Assembly: GCF_036858155.1 (NCBI RefSeq)
Contig: NZ_JAAEJX010000001.1
Span: 1 to 64,000 of the forward strand
From: Liberibacter brunswickensis
GTDB lineage: Bacteria; Pseudomonadota; Alphaproteobacteria; Rhizobiales; Rhizobiaceae
Length of the DNA: 64,000 nucleotides
Direction of reading: 5' to 3'
Part shown: one piece after another, positions 18,340 through 28,071 of the stretch
Numbering within the stretch: the stretch's first letter is position 1
How the letters are laid out: each line of letters opens with the position of its first letter
The notes under the pieces: model-generated
Told to the model about the DNA's origin: nothing
Databases searched by the model: none
Seen by the model: only the letters and a program-made list of their open reading frames with translations
Position numbers and translations under genes: made by a program

Positions 18340-19363
18340 TGCATAAATTCTTTTGATATTTTAATTGTGCAGCTGTTTTTAGAGCGAAAACAAGACTTTC
18401 CTCTGTAGCAAGAGAACTCCCTGCAATATCAAAGGCAGTACCATGATCTGGTGAGGTACGTATGAATGGTAATCCTAGTGTTATGTTGACTGTTTGATTA
18501 AAGTTAAGAGTTTTTATTGGAATAAGTGCTTGATCGTGATACATGCAAACAGCTACATCATAAAATTTGCGTGCACTATCATGGAACATGCTATCGGCGG
18601 GAAGAGGTCCTATAATATTTTTATTCTCATTTCTTAAATGTGCAATGGCTGGAGCAATTATATTATCCTCTTCTATTCCAATAGTTGCATTTTCTCCTGC
18701 ATGTGGGTTTAGGCCTGATATAGCAATACGAGGATGGTTTATCCCAAAATATTGTTGCATAGCATTATATACGGTATTAGATGTTTCTATGATTTTTTTT
18801 GTTGAAAGGGTATTACAAATTTCTGCAATTGGTATATGAATTGTAACTGGTACGGTACGTAATTGTGGCCCAGATAACATCATTACTGGTTTAAAAATAT
18901 TTCCTGTATTCCTCTTTGCTAATTCAGCTAAAAATTCTGTATGTCCAAGGAATCTAAAGTTTTCCTGATATAGCAAGTACTTTGAAATTGGGTTAGTAAC
19001 TATTGCCATAGCTTGGCCTGACATAGTAAGACTTACTGCTGTTTCAATGTTGGCAATTGTATTAGGTGCATTTTTAGGATTTGGTATTCCTGAGATAACT
19101 TTTGATCTACATGAAGATCTTATAATTGGTAATGCTTTTTTAAATACTGAAAATGCATTTTTACAATCTGCTTCATAAATAGGGATATCAAGGTTAAGCT
19201 GTTTAGCACGTGTTTTTAAAACATCTGGATCTCCAATATAAATGAAAGGATGAATTGATGTTATCTGACGATTATTCCATGCTTTAAGCGATATATCAGG
19301 GCCAACCCCTGCTGGGTCTCCTTGAGTAAGGATTAATGGTAAAGAAAAAAAAGATTCATCCAT
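18323..19363 (-). CDS. pdxA: 4-hydroxythreonine-4-phosphate dehydrogenase
   Basis: An NAD-dependent step of the DXP-dependent pyridoxal phosphate pathway. The family motifs GDPAGVGPDI near the N-terminus, GHTEFLAELA (metal-ligand His) and MYHDQALIPIK (second His) are present, with a late TSPDHGTAFDIAG segment. At 346 residues it is full length. It lies between the surA-like gene and rsmA in the outer-membrane biogenesis operon. Confidence 0.95.
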   Translation of the reverse strand: MDESFFSLPLILTQGDPAGVGPDISLKAWNNRQITSIHPFIYIGDPDVLKTRAKQLNLDIPIYEADCKNAFSVFKKALPIIRSSCRSKVISGIPNPKNAPNTIANIETAVSLTMSGQAMAIVTNPISKYLLYQENFRFLGHTEFLAELAKRNTGNIFKPVMMLSGPQLRTVPVTIHIPIAEICNTLSTKKIIETSNTVYNAMQQYFGINHPRIAISGLNPHAGENATIGIEEDNIIAPAIAHLRNENKNIIGPLPADSMFHDSARKFYDVAVCMYHDQALIPIKTLNFNQTVNITLGLPFIRTSPDHGTAFDIAGSSLATEESLVFALKTAAQLKYQKNLCNDHTR

Positions 19364-19377
19364 GAATAATATTTTGC

Positions 19378-20337
19378 CTATTGGTAGTAATGTATATTCG
19401 CGGTTGAAAGTAATTTTTGCATATATTCTTCTACGTTTTCTTCAATTTTTTTAGGGAGGATATTATTTTTAAAATATTCTTGCAAAGCAATTTCTCCATT
19501 CAAATCTCTTTTATTGCAAATAGCTATATACTCTACACCTCTTTCTGTAACAAAGGGATCTGTTGTATTATTCTCTTCTTTTCTTAAAATACTTTGTAAT
19601 TGAGGATTTAAATCAGATTCTAAAACATATTGTGCTTTGCTAACAGATACATCTTGTATTTTAGAGGCAAAATATTCAATTTTATTACAATCTTTTGGAA
19701 ATCTAAATCGGGATTCTTTTGCCTCATTGATTCTTTTTTGGACGAATTTTTCATTTTGTAGTTGATTGTCAGGTATTGAAAATAATATTAATTTTATTAA
19801 ATATTCTTTAATAGTGAGATTGTTTTTTGCTTTTTGTATATTAGAGAGAATTTCTTCTTCAGGATTTTTATATTTTAACATGAATTCTTTCTTTATGAAG
19901 TCGTTCCATATTAATTGTACTGCGAGATATTGCTTAAAGTGATTTTCACCAATGCCTTTTTCCTCTAGAAAATTGATAAAATCTTTTTCTGAAAGTCTAT
20001 TATTTATAGCATGTTGTGCAAAAAAATAATTCATAGCTGATGAATTCAATGTTATCCCATGTTTCCCTAGTTCTTGTTTCTTTAAAGTTTCTATTATAAG
20101 ATCTTGTGCTGCTATTTTTTCAATTTCTCCATTGATGTTTTCAAGTTTTAAAAGAGCTATCCTTTTTGAGATATCAAAATCAGTAATTGCTTCTCCATTA
20201 ACTGTAACGTATATTTGACCAGACATTGCCCAAGATTTATATGGAACAACACAAGTAATACATGCGATAAATATGATGAAGTATGATATGGACAACTTAA
20301 TAAAACTGTTGAATGAACTATAGAAATTTAAGATCAT
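19378..20337 (-). CDS. surA: SurA-like periplasmic chaperone/peptidyl-prolyl isomerase
   Basis: A secreted protein with a hydrophobic signal segment at about 14-34, followed by IYVTVNGEAITDFDI, the SurA N-terminal chaperone signature. The C-terminal half, about 170-270, corresponds to one parvulin domain but is weakly conserved, so isomerase activity is doubtful. At 319 residues it is shorter than E. coli SurA, which has two parvulin domains. It follows lptD, whose folding SurA assists in other bacteria. Confidence 0.8.
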   Translation of the reverse strand: MILNFYSSFNSFIKLSISYFIIFIACITCVVPYKSWAMSGQIYVTVNGEAITDFDISKRIALLKLENINGEIEKIAAQDLIIETLKKQELGKHGITLNSSAMNYFFAQHAINNRLSEKDFINFLEEKGIGENHFKQYLAVQLIWNDFIKKEFMLKYKNPEEEILSNIQKAKNNLTIKEYLIKLILFSIPDNQLQNEKFVQKRINEAKESRFRFPKDCNKIEYFASKIQDVSVSKAQYVLESDLNPQLQSILRKEENNTTDPFVTERGVEYIAICNKRDLNGEIALQEYFKNNILPKKIEENVEEYMQKLLSTANIHYYQ

Positions 20338-20402
20338 TTAAGTACCTTGTATTTAATTTATAATATTGTAATTTTAACTAATATTTTAGAGTATACATAT
20401 CC

Positions 20403-22724
20403 TTAGTATTCGTCAAATAAAGAAGATGTGCTGATTTCTCCAATAGTTCTTAGTGATAACGATGCAGTAATTTTGTAAGCGTCTATTTTTGAGGATGATT
20501 TGTTATTATAATAAATTTTGAAAGTGGCGCAGTCATTTTGATATGATAACCCAAGCGAATGATATGGTACCGTATCGCGATCATTGATATCCCATTTTAA
20601 CGATGCATTTGCAGAAAAAGAATCGTTGATTTTAAATCTTATGTCAGATTGAATTATGTCACGGGTATAATTATAACTATATAAAGGATGTTTAGGGATA
20701 TGTGTATAACTGATATTTGATGAGAATGAACTCATAGTATATTGCACATTCGTATCCGTACGTCGTATGGACCAATCTTTTGTATTAATCAAATTTTGAG
20801 TAGAAAACATTATATTAGAAGGAAGAGATATCTTTATTGCTCCAACATAATCAGAAAATTTATCTTCAAGTCCTGAATTTTGTTCTATCCCAATGGAATC
20901 AGGGATAGACAAAGAATTTGTCCCAAGAATATGAATCGATTGTCCTATTACTCCATGAACTGTAAATAGATTATTAAAATTACCTGTATAGCGAATTCCT
21001 AAATTAGCACGAGTTCCACCTTCTGTTCGATCAAATCCTGAGAATCTATTTTGTGAAAATAGATTTGCCGAACTAAGTACAAGGCTTTGAGAATCTTCAT
21101 TAGGTATTTCTTTGATATATTCTTCATCTGTGGCTGCGTACATTTGTGCTATACCCTCTAAAACGTGTCGAGATCTTTTGGAAATAGCTACAATTGGATA
21201 TCTTATATCCAATCCTGCAGTTAGCATTTTTCGTGCAATAATATTTTGATCGTTTCTTTTTATATGGTTGAAATTATCTTTTTCGAAAGAAAGGTAGTGT
21301 AAATCACCTTTTATATTTGCAAGAGGTGTAAAAAGTATTCCAGAAGGCCCTATAAAATTTCTTCTCCAATCTGCTTTTATACTTAATCTTCTATTTGAAC
21401 CGTAAGGAATCCATAGTTGTTGATTGTATTGTATTGTATTTGGAATATTTTCTTCTTTTATGCGAGATATTGCAGTGATATTTCCAGTGATAGATATCTT
21501 GTTATCCTTAGAATTTTTAGAATTAACATAGTAATAGTCTATTAGAGGATAAATATTAGCTTGTGGAAATTTCTTTTCTTGTAAGTGCAATGGTTCCTGG
21601 ATATAATAGTGCAGTGCTCTTACATCAAGTTTATGTTTTTCTCCAGACCCTTCTAGATATACTTCGTTGGTTTTTATTCTTTCTGAAAGAGGATCTTCGT
21701 TATATATAGAAGAAATCAGGTGAGGTGTTTGTGCTGTTAGATTCCATCCAAAATGCCATATAGGATTTATTTGGAATACTGCAGTGGACGAAATCATTGC
21801 TTGGTGACGTGGTTCTGGAAAATCTTTATTAATGTTAAATGCATTGTACATATAAGCAGCATGTAAAGTATGTTTGCCGTTATAAAAGTATTTGCGCAGT
21901 TCAATTTCACTAAGAATGCCTTTTTTAGGATAAGGAGAGATGGTAAAAGTTGCATCTGAGCTATCAGATATAACTATATAGTAGGGTATTCCGAATCCAA
22001 ATTTTTGATTTGCTCCAGAAGAAAATACAGGTGTAAGAAATCCCGTTTTGCGTTTTACAGTTTCATCTGGAATTTCAATGAATGGAAGATATATTACGGA
22101 ATTTTCGAAAATTTCTAAATATATTTTTTCTAATCTTATAGTGTGTGTTTGCCTGTTGAGGATAATTCTTTTAGATTTTACCATCCAAAAAAGAGGGGAT
22201 TTTTTCTGATTGGCACAACTAGAACAGGCTGTATATGTCCCTTGATCAAAAATAGTATTTTGTCCGTTTATGACTTTAGCACTGGAGGCAGTCAAATAGG
22301 TTTTATTAGGCATATCAATAGTGAGATTTTTAATGATGCCGTTTTCAAAATTATCTGTTACATCAAGATATTCTGCATATATTTTATGTTGATTAGGTGC
22401 AACAAGCTTAATATTACCGCTAGCAATAATTCTATGATTTTTATGATCAAGTGTTATTTTTCGGGCAGACATATGATACCCGTTGTATTTTATTTTCACG
22501 TCTCCAATAGCCGTTGTAGTCTTGCTTTCAGAATTAAGAACAATCTCGTCTGAAGATATATCTAGTTCTGAATTGTTAGTATTATTTTTTTTTTCTTTTT
22601 TTTGATGTGGAATAGTCTCAATGATTTTTTTATCCGTTAAAACTTCTCCTTCGACATTTGTTAAAATTATGCTAAACGTTAGGAAAGTAGTGATGCCAAT
22701 AAAACATCTGTAATTATATCGCAA
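20403..22724 (-). CDS. lptD: LPS-assembly protein LptD
   Basis: The outer-membrane beta-barrel that places lipopolysaccharide in the outer leaflet. A signal peptide covers about the first 25 residues. An OstA-like periplasmic domain follows at 50-170 (SDEIVLNSESKTTTAIGDVKI, YLDVTDNFENG) and then a long barrel of about 550 residues rich in alternating Tyr/aromatic strands. The only start that fits the leader is a TTG at 22724, two bases after the lptG stop, with GAGG inside the end of lptG. Confidence 0.93.
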   Translation of the reverse strand: MRYNYRCFIGITTFLTFSIILTNVEGEVLTDKKIIETIPHQKKEKKNNTNNSELDISSDEIVLNSESKTTTAIGDVKIKYNGYHMSARKITLDHKNHRIIASGNIKLVAPNQHKIYAEYLDVTDNFENGIIKNLTIDMPNKTYLTASSAKVINGQNTIFDQGTYTACSSCANQKKSPLFWMVKSKRIILNRQTHTIRLEKIYLEIFENSVIYLPFIEIPDETVKRKTGFLTPVFSSGANQKFGFGIPYYIVISDSSDATFTISPYPKKGILSEIELRKYFYNGKHTLHAAYMYNAFNINKDFPEPRHQAMISSTAVFQINPIWHFGWNLTAQTPHLISSIYNEDPLSERIKTNEVYLEGSGEKHKLDVRALHYYIQEPLHLQEKKFPQANIYPLIDYYYVNSKNSKDNKISITGNITAISRIKEENIPNTIQYNQQLWIPYGSNRRLSIKADWRRNFIGPSGILFTPLANIKGDLHYLSFEKDNFNHIKRNDQNIIARKMLTAGLDIRYPIVAISKRSRHVLEGIAQMYAATDEEYIKEIPNEDSQSLVLSSANLFSQNRFSGFDRTEGGTRANLGIRYTGNFNNLFTVHGVIGQSIHILGTNSLSIPDSIGIEQNSGLEDKFSDYVGAIKISLPSNIMFSTQNLINTKDWSIRRTDTNVQYTMSSFSSNISYTHIPKHPLYSYNYTRDIIQSDIRFKINDSFSANASLKWDINDRDTVPYHSLGLSYQNDCATFKIYYNNKSSSKIDAYKITASLSLRTIGEISTSSLFDEY

Positions 22725-22726
22725 TT

Positions 22727-23809
22727 TTAACCATCCTCTTTTTGAAGAAGAACTAATATGCTAAGGGATATCGTAGAAATAATTGGAACTAATGCAGCCG
22801 CACAAGGAATGATAGTGCCATTTTTCCCAAGCGATTTCATAAGTGTTATAATACTGTAAAGCATAACACCAGAAAATATTCCATATGCTATTATACTCCG
22901 AAGTTGATTAGATCGATTAAATTCCAAAGTTACAGAAGCTGCTATCAATGTCATTGAGACAAGCATGAATGGTATAGTTATGAGAAAATAGAATTCAGTT
23001 TCCGCACGATAATTATTGAATATATTATTCTCATTTGAAAAACTTATTTTTTTTATAATTTTATAAATAGACATAGGTAAAAATTGTTCTGATGTTTTTT
23101 GAAAACTATCCATTTTTATAGGAATATCTAGTATCATTTTTCTTTTAGAAATGGGGACGGTATCATATTTATATTCAGTAACTTGTTTGAGATGAATTTT
23201 ATTGTTATTTATGACAGCTAAATTAGCATCTATACGATGGATTATTTTGCTTTTTCTATCAATAGTAATAAAAAAAAAATTTTTTAGTATATTCTTCTCT
23301 GGTTTTATTTCTTTTGCTCCGATAAAAATTTCTTTGTCTGCATTTTTTATGTTTATCCAAGGTATTATATCTGATTTTTTTTCATTATTACCTCTCCATT
23401 CTTCTACGATATTATTCCCTATTTTTTCTCCTGAAATAGAAATAGGGCTTATAACTAATATCGTAAAAATTCCTATCAAAAATGATCCAGTGATAAAAGG
23501 AGTTAACAATTGCCATATTGAAATTCCTACTGCACGTGCGACGACCAATTCATTTGTCTTGTTTAATCTAAAAAACACAACTATGCTAACAATTAATGTA
23601 ATAAATGGAATGATTTGTTGTATTATTAATGGTATGCGCGTTATGACTAATATTGCTCCTAAATACGAATTATAATGGGGCAGTGAACCCATTCGATTGT
23701 GTATTTCGTTGAAGTCAATAACGAAAATCAGCGTGCTAATACCTAATAAAAAATATAAAGTATTTTTCAAGTAGTACTTGAAGAAATACTTCCATAAAAT
23801 GCCTAGCAT
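22727..23809 (-). CDS. lptG: LPS export ABC transporter permease LptG
   Basis: An inner-membrane YjgP/YjgQ-family permease that, with LptF and the LptB ATPase, lifts lipopolysaccharide onto the periplasmic bridge. Three helices lie in the first 120 residues, a periplasmic domain at about 130-260, and three C-terminal helices follow. A GGAG site lies 5 bases before the ATG. The order lptF-lptG-lptD is the standard rhizobial one. Confidence 0.93.
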   Translation of the reverse strand: MLGILWKYFFKYYLKNTLYFLLGISTLIFVIDFNEIHNRMGSLPHYNSYLGAILVITRIPLIIQQIIPFITLIVSIVVFFRLNKTNELVVARAVGISIWQLLTPFITGSFLIGIFTILVISPISISGEKIGNNIVEEWRGNNEKKSDIIPWINIKNADKEIFIGAKEIKPEKNILKNFFFITIDRKSKIIHRIDANLAVINNNKIHLKQVTEYKYDTVPISKRKMILDIPIKMDSFQKTSEQFLPMSIYKIIKKISFSNENNIFNNYRAETEFYFLITIPFMLVSMTLIAASVTLEFNRSNQLRSIIAYGIFSGVMLYSIITLMKSLGKNGTIIPCAAALVPIISTISLSILVLLQKEDG

Positions 23810-23849
23810 TAAATCTCCGTTATAAAAACAATATATTCCATCAATAGTA

Positions 23850-24938
23850 TTATATTTTTGTATATTTTTTTTTAATCATAAAAAGGAATATGATGCATGT
23901 GCAAAAAATGAAAAAATATAGTAAAGGAATGAACCCATATTTTTTTTCAATGCCATTTATAATGTAAGAAAAAACCACGAAGAATCCAAAAGAAAAAGAC
24001 ATTGCTATAAATATAGGGTGTATTTTAAATTTTTGACGCATAGATCCTCTTTTATCAGCTGAAAATATTGAAATTAATCCAAATATTATTGGAAGAAACC
24101 ATTGAGTTAATCTTTTGTGAAGTTCTGAACGATATGTCCCTAGTAATTGTTCTTTATAGCTATGATTTTTATTGTCTGGATTCAAAAGAAAGAATAGATT
24201 CTGATCTTGTGCGTTTAATTCAATGTGTTTTGAGGTATTTGGATTTTGTATTTCCAGATTATAAGATTTAAATTTTATGATTGATATTTCTTTTGAAATG
24301 GATGATTTTTTATGTATTTCGCCGTCTTGTAGTATTATAGATTTTTTCTCTAAATCTATTAATCCATTCTGTGCATAGTATATGATTTGTTGCTTGGTAT
24401 TACGCAAATCCGCCACGAAAATACCTTCTAATGTATTATTAGGATTGTATTTTGAAATTTTTATATATAAATTATCATCAATCTGGAAGAATTCGTTTTC
24501 TTCTAAAGATGTAAATATTAGAGTTAATTTTGCTCTTTCGCTAAGTTCTTTAATCCTAATACGGCATTTTGGTTCTAAGGAATTTTCTGATATAAATAGA
24601 AAAACACTCAATAGGGTAGCTAGTATTAAAACTGGCTTTATTAGTTTGATACGTGATGTTCCTGTATTGTCAATAATAAAAAGTTCTGAATTTCTGTTCA
24701 TGGAAGTCAGGACATTAGTGCTTTCCATTGCGAAGCAAAAAGGAACAGCCATCGGTAGGATTGTTGGGACAAGATAGTAGGATATTTTAAATAAAGTATC
24801 TAGAGATTCGACATCATATGAGACAAGTTTGATATGTCTCAATATTTGTATTGTCCATGCTATAAATATTATGAATAAGCATGCGACAAAAAATGATCTA
24901 CTTATTTGACGAAATATGTAAGTTTCAAATATTTTCAT
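23850..24938 (-). CDS. lptF: LPS export ABC transporter permease LptF
   Basis: Partner of LptG in the inner-membrane transporter. The N-terminus MKIFETYIFRQISRSF is typical of LptF. Helices sit at the N-terminus, at about 55-75 and 100-120, with a periplasmic domain and three C-terminal helices following. It is the first gene of the block, with about 200 non-coding bases to the divergent pepA, where promoters for both must lie. Confidence 0.93.
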   Translation of the reverse strand: MKIFETYIFRQISRSFFVACLFIIFIAWTIQILRHIKLVSYDVESLDTLFKISYYLVPTILPMAVPFCFAMESTNVLTSMNRNSELFIIDNTGTSRIKLIKPVLILATLLSVFLFISENSLEPKCRIRIKELSERAKLTLIFTSLEENEFFQIDDNLYIKISKYNPNNTLEGIFVADLRNTKQQIIYYAQNGLIDLEKKSIILQDGEIHKKSSISKEISIIKFKSYNLEIQNPNTSKHIELNAQDQNLFFLLNPDNKNHSYKEQLLGTYRSELHKRLTQWFLPIIFGLISIFSADKRGSMRQKFKIHPIFIAMSFSFGFFVVFSYIINGIEKKYGFIPLLYFFIFCTCIIFLFMIKKKYTKI

Positions 24939-25134
24939 AAGAAAAAAATCTTAATCTCAAATATGGTTTATGTGAATTACAAAAGGTAGTGAATTTTTAT
25001 TTTTTAAATTACATAATATTTACGAAGTATACATTAATGTTTATTACATACAAATATGATTGTCAGCTATATTTTTATATTTTATTAATGATGATCCTAA
25101 AGGGATATTCACATAAAAGGGTAAGATCAAAATT

Positions 25135-26622
25135 ATGGATATAAAATTTTCATTTGCAAAGAATCCTTCTATTAAAAAAGGAGGTCTAGCGATTCTTTTA
25201 AAAACTAGTTTTTCCGATATATCAGGTCTTCATTTTGTCTGTTCTCCAAATTCTATAATGCGTGCAGCATCTATTAAGAATTTTATAGGTGAATCTAAGT
25301 CGTATTTAAATATTTTAGATCCTGTTGATTGTGTATGGGATCGTTTAATTGTTATTGGTGTAGGGGATCCTAACAGTAAATTATTTTCTTGGTTAAACAC
25401 AGGTGGAAATGCGGCCTCTTACATAGAAGAAGATAAAAATATCGAAATATTTATTGATATCCCTGAATATTCTATATCAGAATCAAAAATTAGGGATTTT
25501 GTTCTTGGATGTATGCTGAAGATTTATAAATTCGATCGATATAAAACTAAAAATACAGACAAGTCTTCTATTAAGTCTGATGGTAAAAATATTTCTGTTA
25601 CAATTATTACTCAAGTGATTGAGAAATCTAATGAAATTATAGAAGATATTAAATCTGTTGTTAATGGAGTGAATTTAGCTCGAGACATTGTAAATGAGCC
25701 AGCAAATGTCTTAGGTACAGATGAGTTTTGTGAAAAAGTAAGAAGCCTTGAGAGTCTTGGAGTTGAAGTAGAAATCCTTGATAAGGATGCTATGCATAAT
25801 CTTGGAATGCAGGCTCTTTTAGCTGTTTCTCAAGGATCTATTCGTCCTCCATATTTAGCAGTGATGAAGTGGAATGGTGGAAATGAAGAAGAAAAACCTC
25901 TTGCTTTCATAGGTAAGGGTGTTGTGTTTGATAGTGGTGGAATTTCTATTAAGCCTTCTAATGGTATGGAAGAAATGAAAGGTGATTTGGCTGGTGCTGC
26001 AGCGGTTACTGGATTGTTCCGAGTGTTAGCAGAGCGCAAGGCTAAGGTAAATGCCATCGGTATTTTAGCTTTGGTTGAGAATATGCCAGGTGCTTCTGCA
26101 CAGCGTCCTGGTGATATAGTGCGATCAATGTCTGGTCAAACTATTGAAGTTAGTAATACAGATGCAGAAGGGAGACTTATTCTTGCCGATGCATTATGGT
26201 ATTGTCGTACCCATTATAATCCCTGTGTGATGATTGATTTAGCAACATTGACTGGTGCTATAGTTGTTTCTTTAGGAAATATTTATGCTGGATTGTTCTC
26301 AAATAATGATAATTTAGCTGAAAAATTGGTTTCTTCGGGATTATCTTCAGGCGAGCTCCTATGGCGTATGCCTATGAATGAGGAATATGGTAAACTCATC
26401 GAGAGTAAATTTGCTGATATGAAAAATATTGGTGGTCGTGGTGCTGGTTCTATTGTAGCCGCTCATTTTTTGGAAAAATTCGTAGATAAGACATTGTGGG
26501 CGCATATAGATATTGCTGGTACAGCTACAGGGAATCATTTTAAAGATATTAATCAATCTTGGGCATCTGGATTTGGAGTGCGTTTGTTAGACGAGTTTAT
26601 TAGATCTTTCTATGAGAAATGA
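25135..26622 (+). CDS. pepA: Leucyl aminopeptidase (M17)
   Basis: A cytosolic two-metal aminopeptidase releasing N-terminal residues from peptides. It has the M17 signature NTDAEGRL, the catalytic-lysine region GKGVVFDSGGISIKP and the metal-binding MKGD and ADALW segments. At 495 residues it is full length. The stop overlaps the holC start (ATGA at 26619-26622), a conserved pepA-holC pair in alphaproteobacteria. Confidence 0.95.
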   Translation: MDIKFSFAKNPSIKKGGLAILLKTSFSDISGLHFVCSPNSIMRAASIKNFIGESKSYLNILDPVDCVWDRLIVIGVGDPNSKLFSWLNTGGNAASYIEEDKNIEIFIDIPEYSISESKIRDFVLGCMLKIYKFDRYKTKNTDKSSIKSDGKNISVTIITQVIEKSNEIIEDIKSVVNGVNLARDIVNEPANVLGTDEFCEKVRSLESLGVEVEILDKDAMHNLGMQALLAVSQGSIRPPYLAVMKWNGGNEEEKPLAFIGKGVVFDSGGISIKPSNGMEEMKGDLAGAAAVTGLFRVLAERKAKVNAIGILALVENMPGASAQRPGDIVRSMSGQTIEVSNTDAEGRLILADALWYCRTHYNPCVMIDLATLTGAIVVSLGNIYAGLFSNNDNLAEKLVSSGLSSGELLWRMPMNEEYGKLIESKFADMKNIGGRGAGSIVAAHFLEKFVDKTLWAHIDIAGTATGNHFKDINQSWASGFGVRLLDEFIRSFYEK

Positions 26623-27050
26623 GTGTTTTCCTTTTCTATAAATTCAAAAATAATTGGCGGGAAAATTTATCCTATTTGTTACAAAAATATTATCAAGAAG
26701 GTAATCGTATCTCAGTCCAATTTAGATCGGAGATCATACGTGATGAATTGAATGAGTTTTTATGGATGTTTAAAGAAGACAGCTTTCTTCCTCATGGTGT
26801 AGATGTAGGAGATGAAGGGGTATTTTCTTGTTTACAGCCGGTTTTGCTAACAGTAAACTCTTCTAATGTTAATGCATCTACTGTAAGATTTTTTGTTGAT
26901 AAAGCACATTTCGATATAGAATATTTAGATCTTTATCAGAAATTGGTTTTTGTAATGTGCTCTGATGATGACGAAAGTATTAAATGGGGACGTTTAAATT
27001 GGGTTAATCTTAAAAAAAGAGGGTATAAACTAGATTTTTATGATTATTGA
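26619..27050 (+). CDS. holC: DNA polymerase III subunit chi
   Basis: Chi connects the clamp loader to single-strand-binding protein. This 143-residue protein has the chi pattern: FYKF near the start, LLQKYYQEGNRISVQFRS, LWMFKEDSFLPHG and a late LVFVMCSDDDESI. It is translationally coupled to pepA through an ATGA overlap. Confidence 0.88.
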   Translation: MSVFLFYKFKNNWRENLSYLLQKYYQEGNRISVQFRSEIIRDELNEFLWMFKEDSFLPHGVDVGDEGVFSCLQPVLLTVNSSNVNASTVRFFVDKAHFDIEYLDLYQKLVFVMCSDDDESIKWGRLNWVNLKKRGYKLDFYDY

Positions 27051-27196
27051 TTTGCTATAAAAAATTGTATTTAGAACAGTAAATACAACTGTAATGTATT
27101 TTACCTATCTAAATTTTGAGGATATTATTGTAAAACTTGTAATAGTGTTATCAGAATGATTAATCAAAGATAGCAGATATTTAGAATAGGATTAAT

Positions 27197-27619
27197 ATGG
27201 CTATAGAAAAAACTTTTTCAATTATCAAACCGGATGCTGTAAGGCGTAATTTAGTAGGATCTATTATTAAAGATTTAGAAAATAATGGATTGCGTATAGT
27301 TGCTGCTAAGTTTTGTTGGATGAATAAAAAACAAGCAGAATCATTCTACATAGTTCATAAGGATCGCCCTTTTTTCTTTGAATTAGTACAAATTATGACT
27401 TCGGGACCAGTTTTTTTGCAAGTTCTTGAGGGAGAACTGGCTATTTCTAAAAACCGTGATATTATGGGAGACACTGATCCTAAAAAAGCATTGAAAGGTA
27501 CTATTAGAAATAAGTATGGTATTTCAATAGGAGAGAATTCCATTCATGGTTCTGATTCTTCGAAAAATGCGTTAGAGGAAATATCTTATTGGTTCTCTAA
27601 AAATGAAATTTTTGAATAG
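27197..27619 (+). CDS. ndk: Nucleoside diphosphate kinase
   Basis: It transfers the terminal phosphate between nucleoside tri- and diphosphates through a phospho-histidine. The protein starts with EKTFSIIKPDAV and has the active-site NSIHGSDS with the catalytic His. At 140 residues it is canonical. An AGGA site precedes the ATG. Confidence 0.97.
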   Translation: MAIEKTFSIIKPDAVRRNLVGSIIKDLENNGLRIVAAKFCWMNKKQAESFYIVHKDRPFFFELVQIMTSGPVFLQVLEGELAISKNRDIMGDTDPKKALKGTIRNKYGISIGENSIHGSDSSKNALEEISYWFSKNEIFE

Positions 27620-28071
27620 ATTTTTTTCTTTTTACTTTTTATATACTAGTCAAATATTCTCATGTTAGATTTATAGCAATTTGGAGTAATTTTATAAAAT
27701 AATTTCCTATATAAATTATTTACAATAGGTTAATCAATTTTTTTTGACTTAATAGTCAGTAGTATATTATTATATATTACGGCAAATATATTTTGTTATT
27801 TTAATATACATACGTATACTACTTTATTATTATAGATTATTTTCTATATTTCTTCGGATTAATATTTTATATTTTATTATACTAATAATTTATAAGATAT
27901 GCTGTTCTTTAATTTATCTGTATAAATCTAAAATAATTTTTTTGTATTAATATTGAATTTATTTACCATAACATTAAAACGTCTCTATCCTTTTTAAAGT
28001 GTTTGTTTTATAGTCCAAGTAAGATAATTATATAAAATATATATTTTAAAGAAGATGTTGTGGAATAGTTT
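27620..28071. other. Non-coding stretch between ndk and the TadG-like gene
   Basis: About 450 bases of extreme AT content with no reading frame and no recognisable RNA or repeat. It marks the passage from core genes to an accessory region. Confidence 0.5.

Noticed and set aside
22143..22553. 136-codon plus-strand frame
   Set aside because: It lies wholly inside lptD on the opposite strand, has no ribosome site and no recognisable motif.
24382..24777. 131-codon plus-strand frame
   Set aside because: Antisense to lptF; no independent support.
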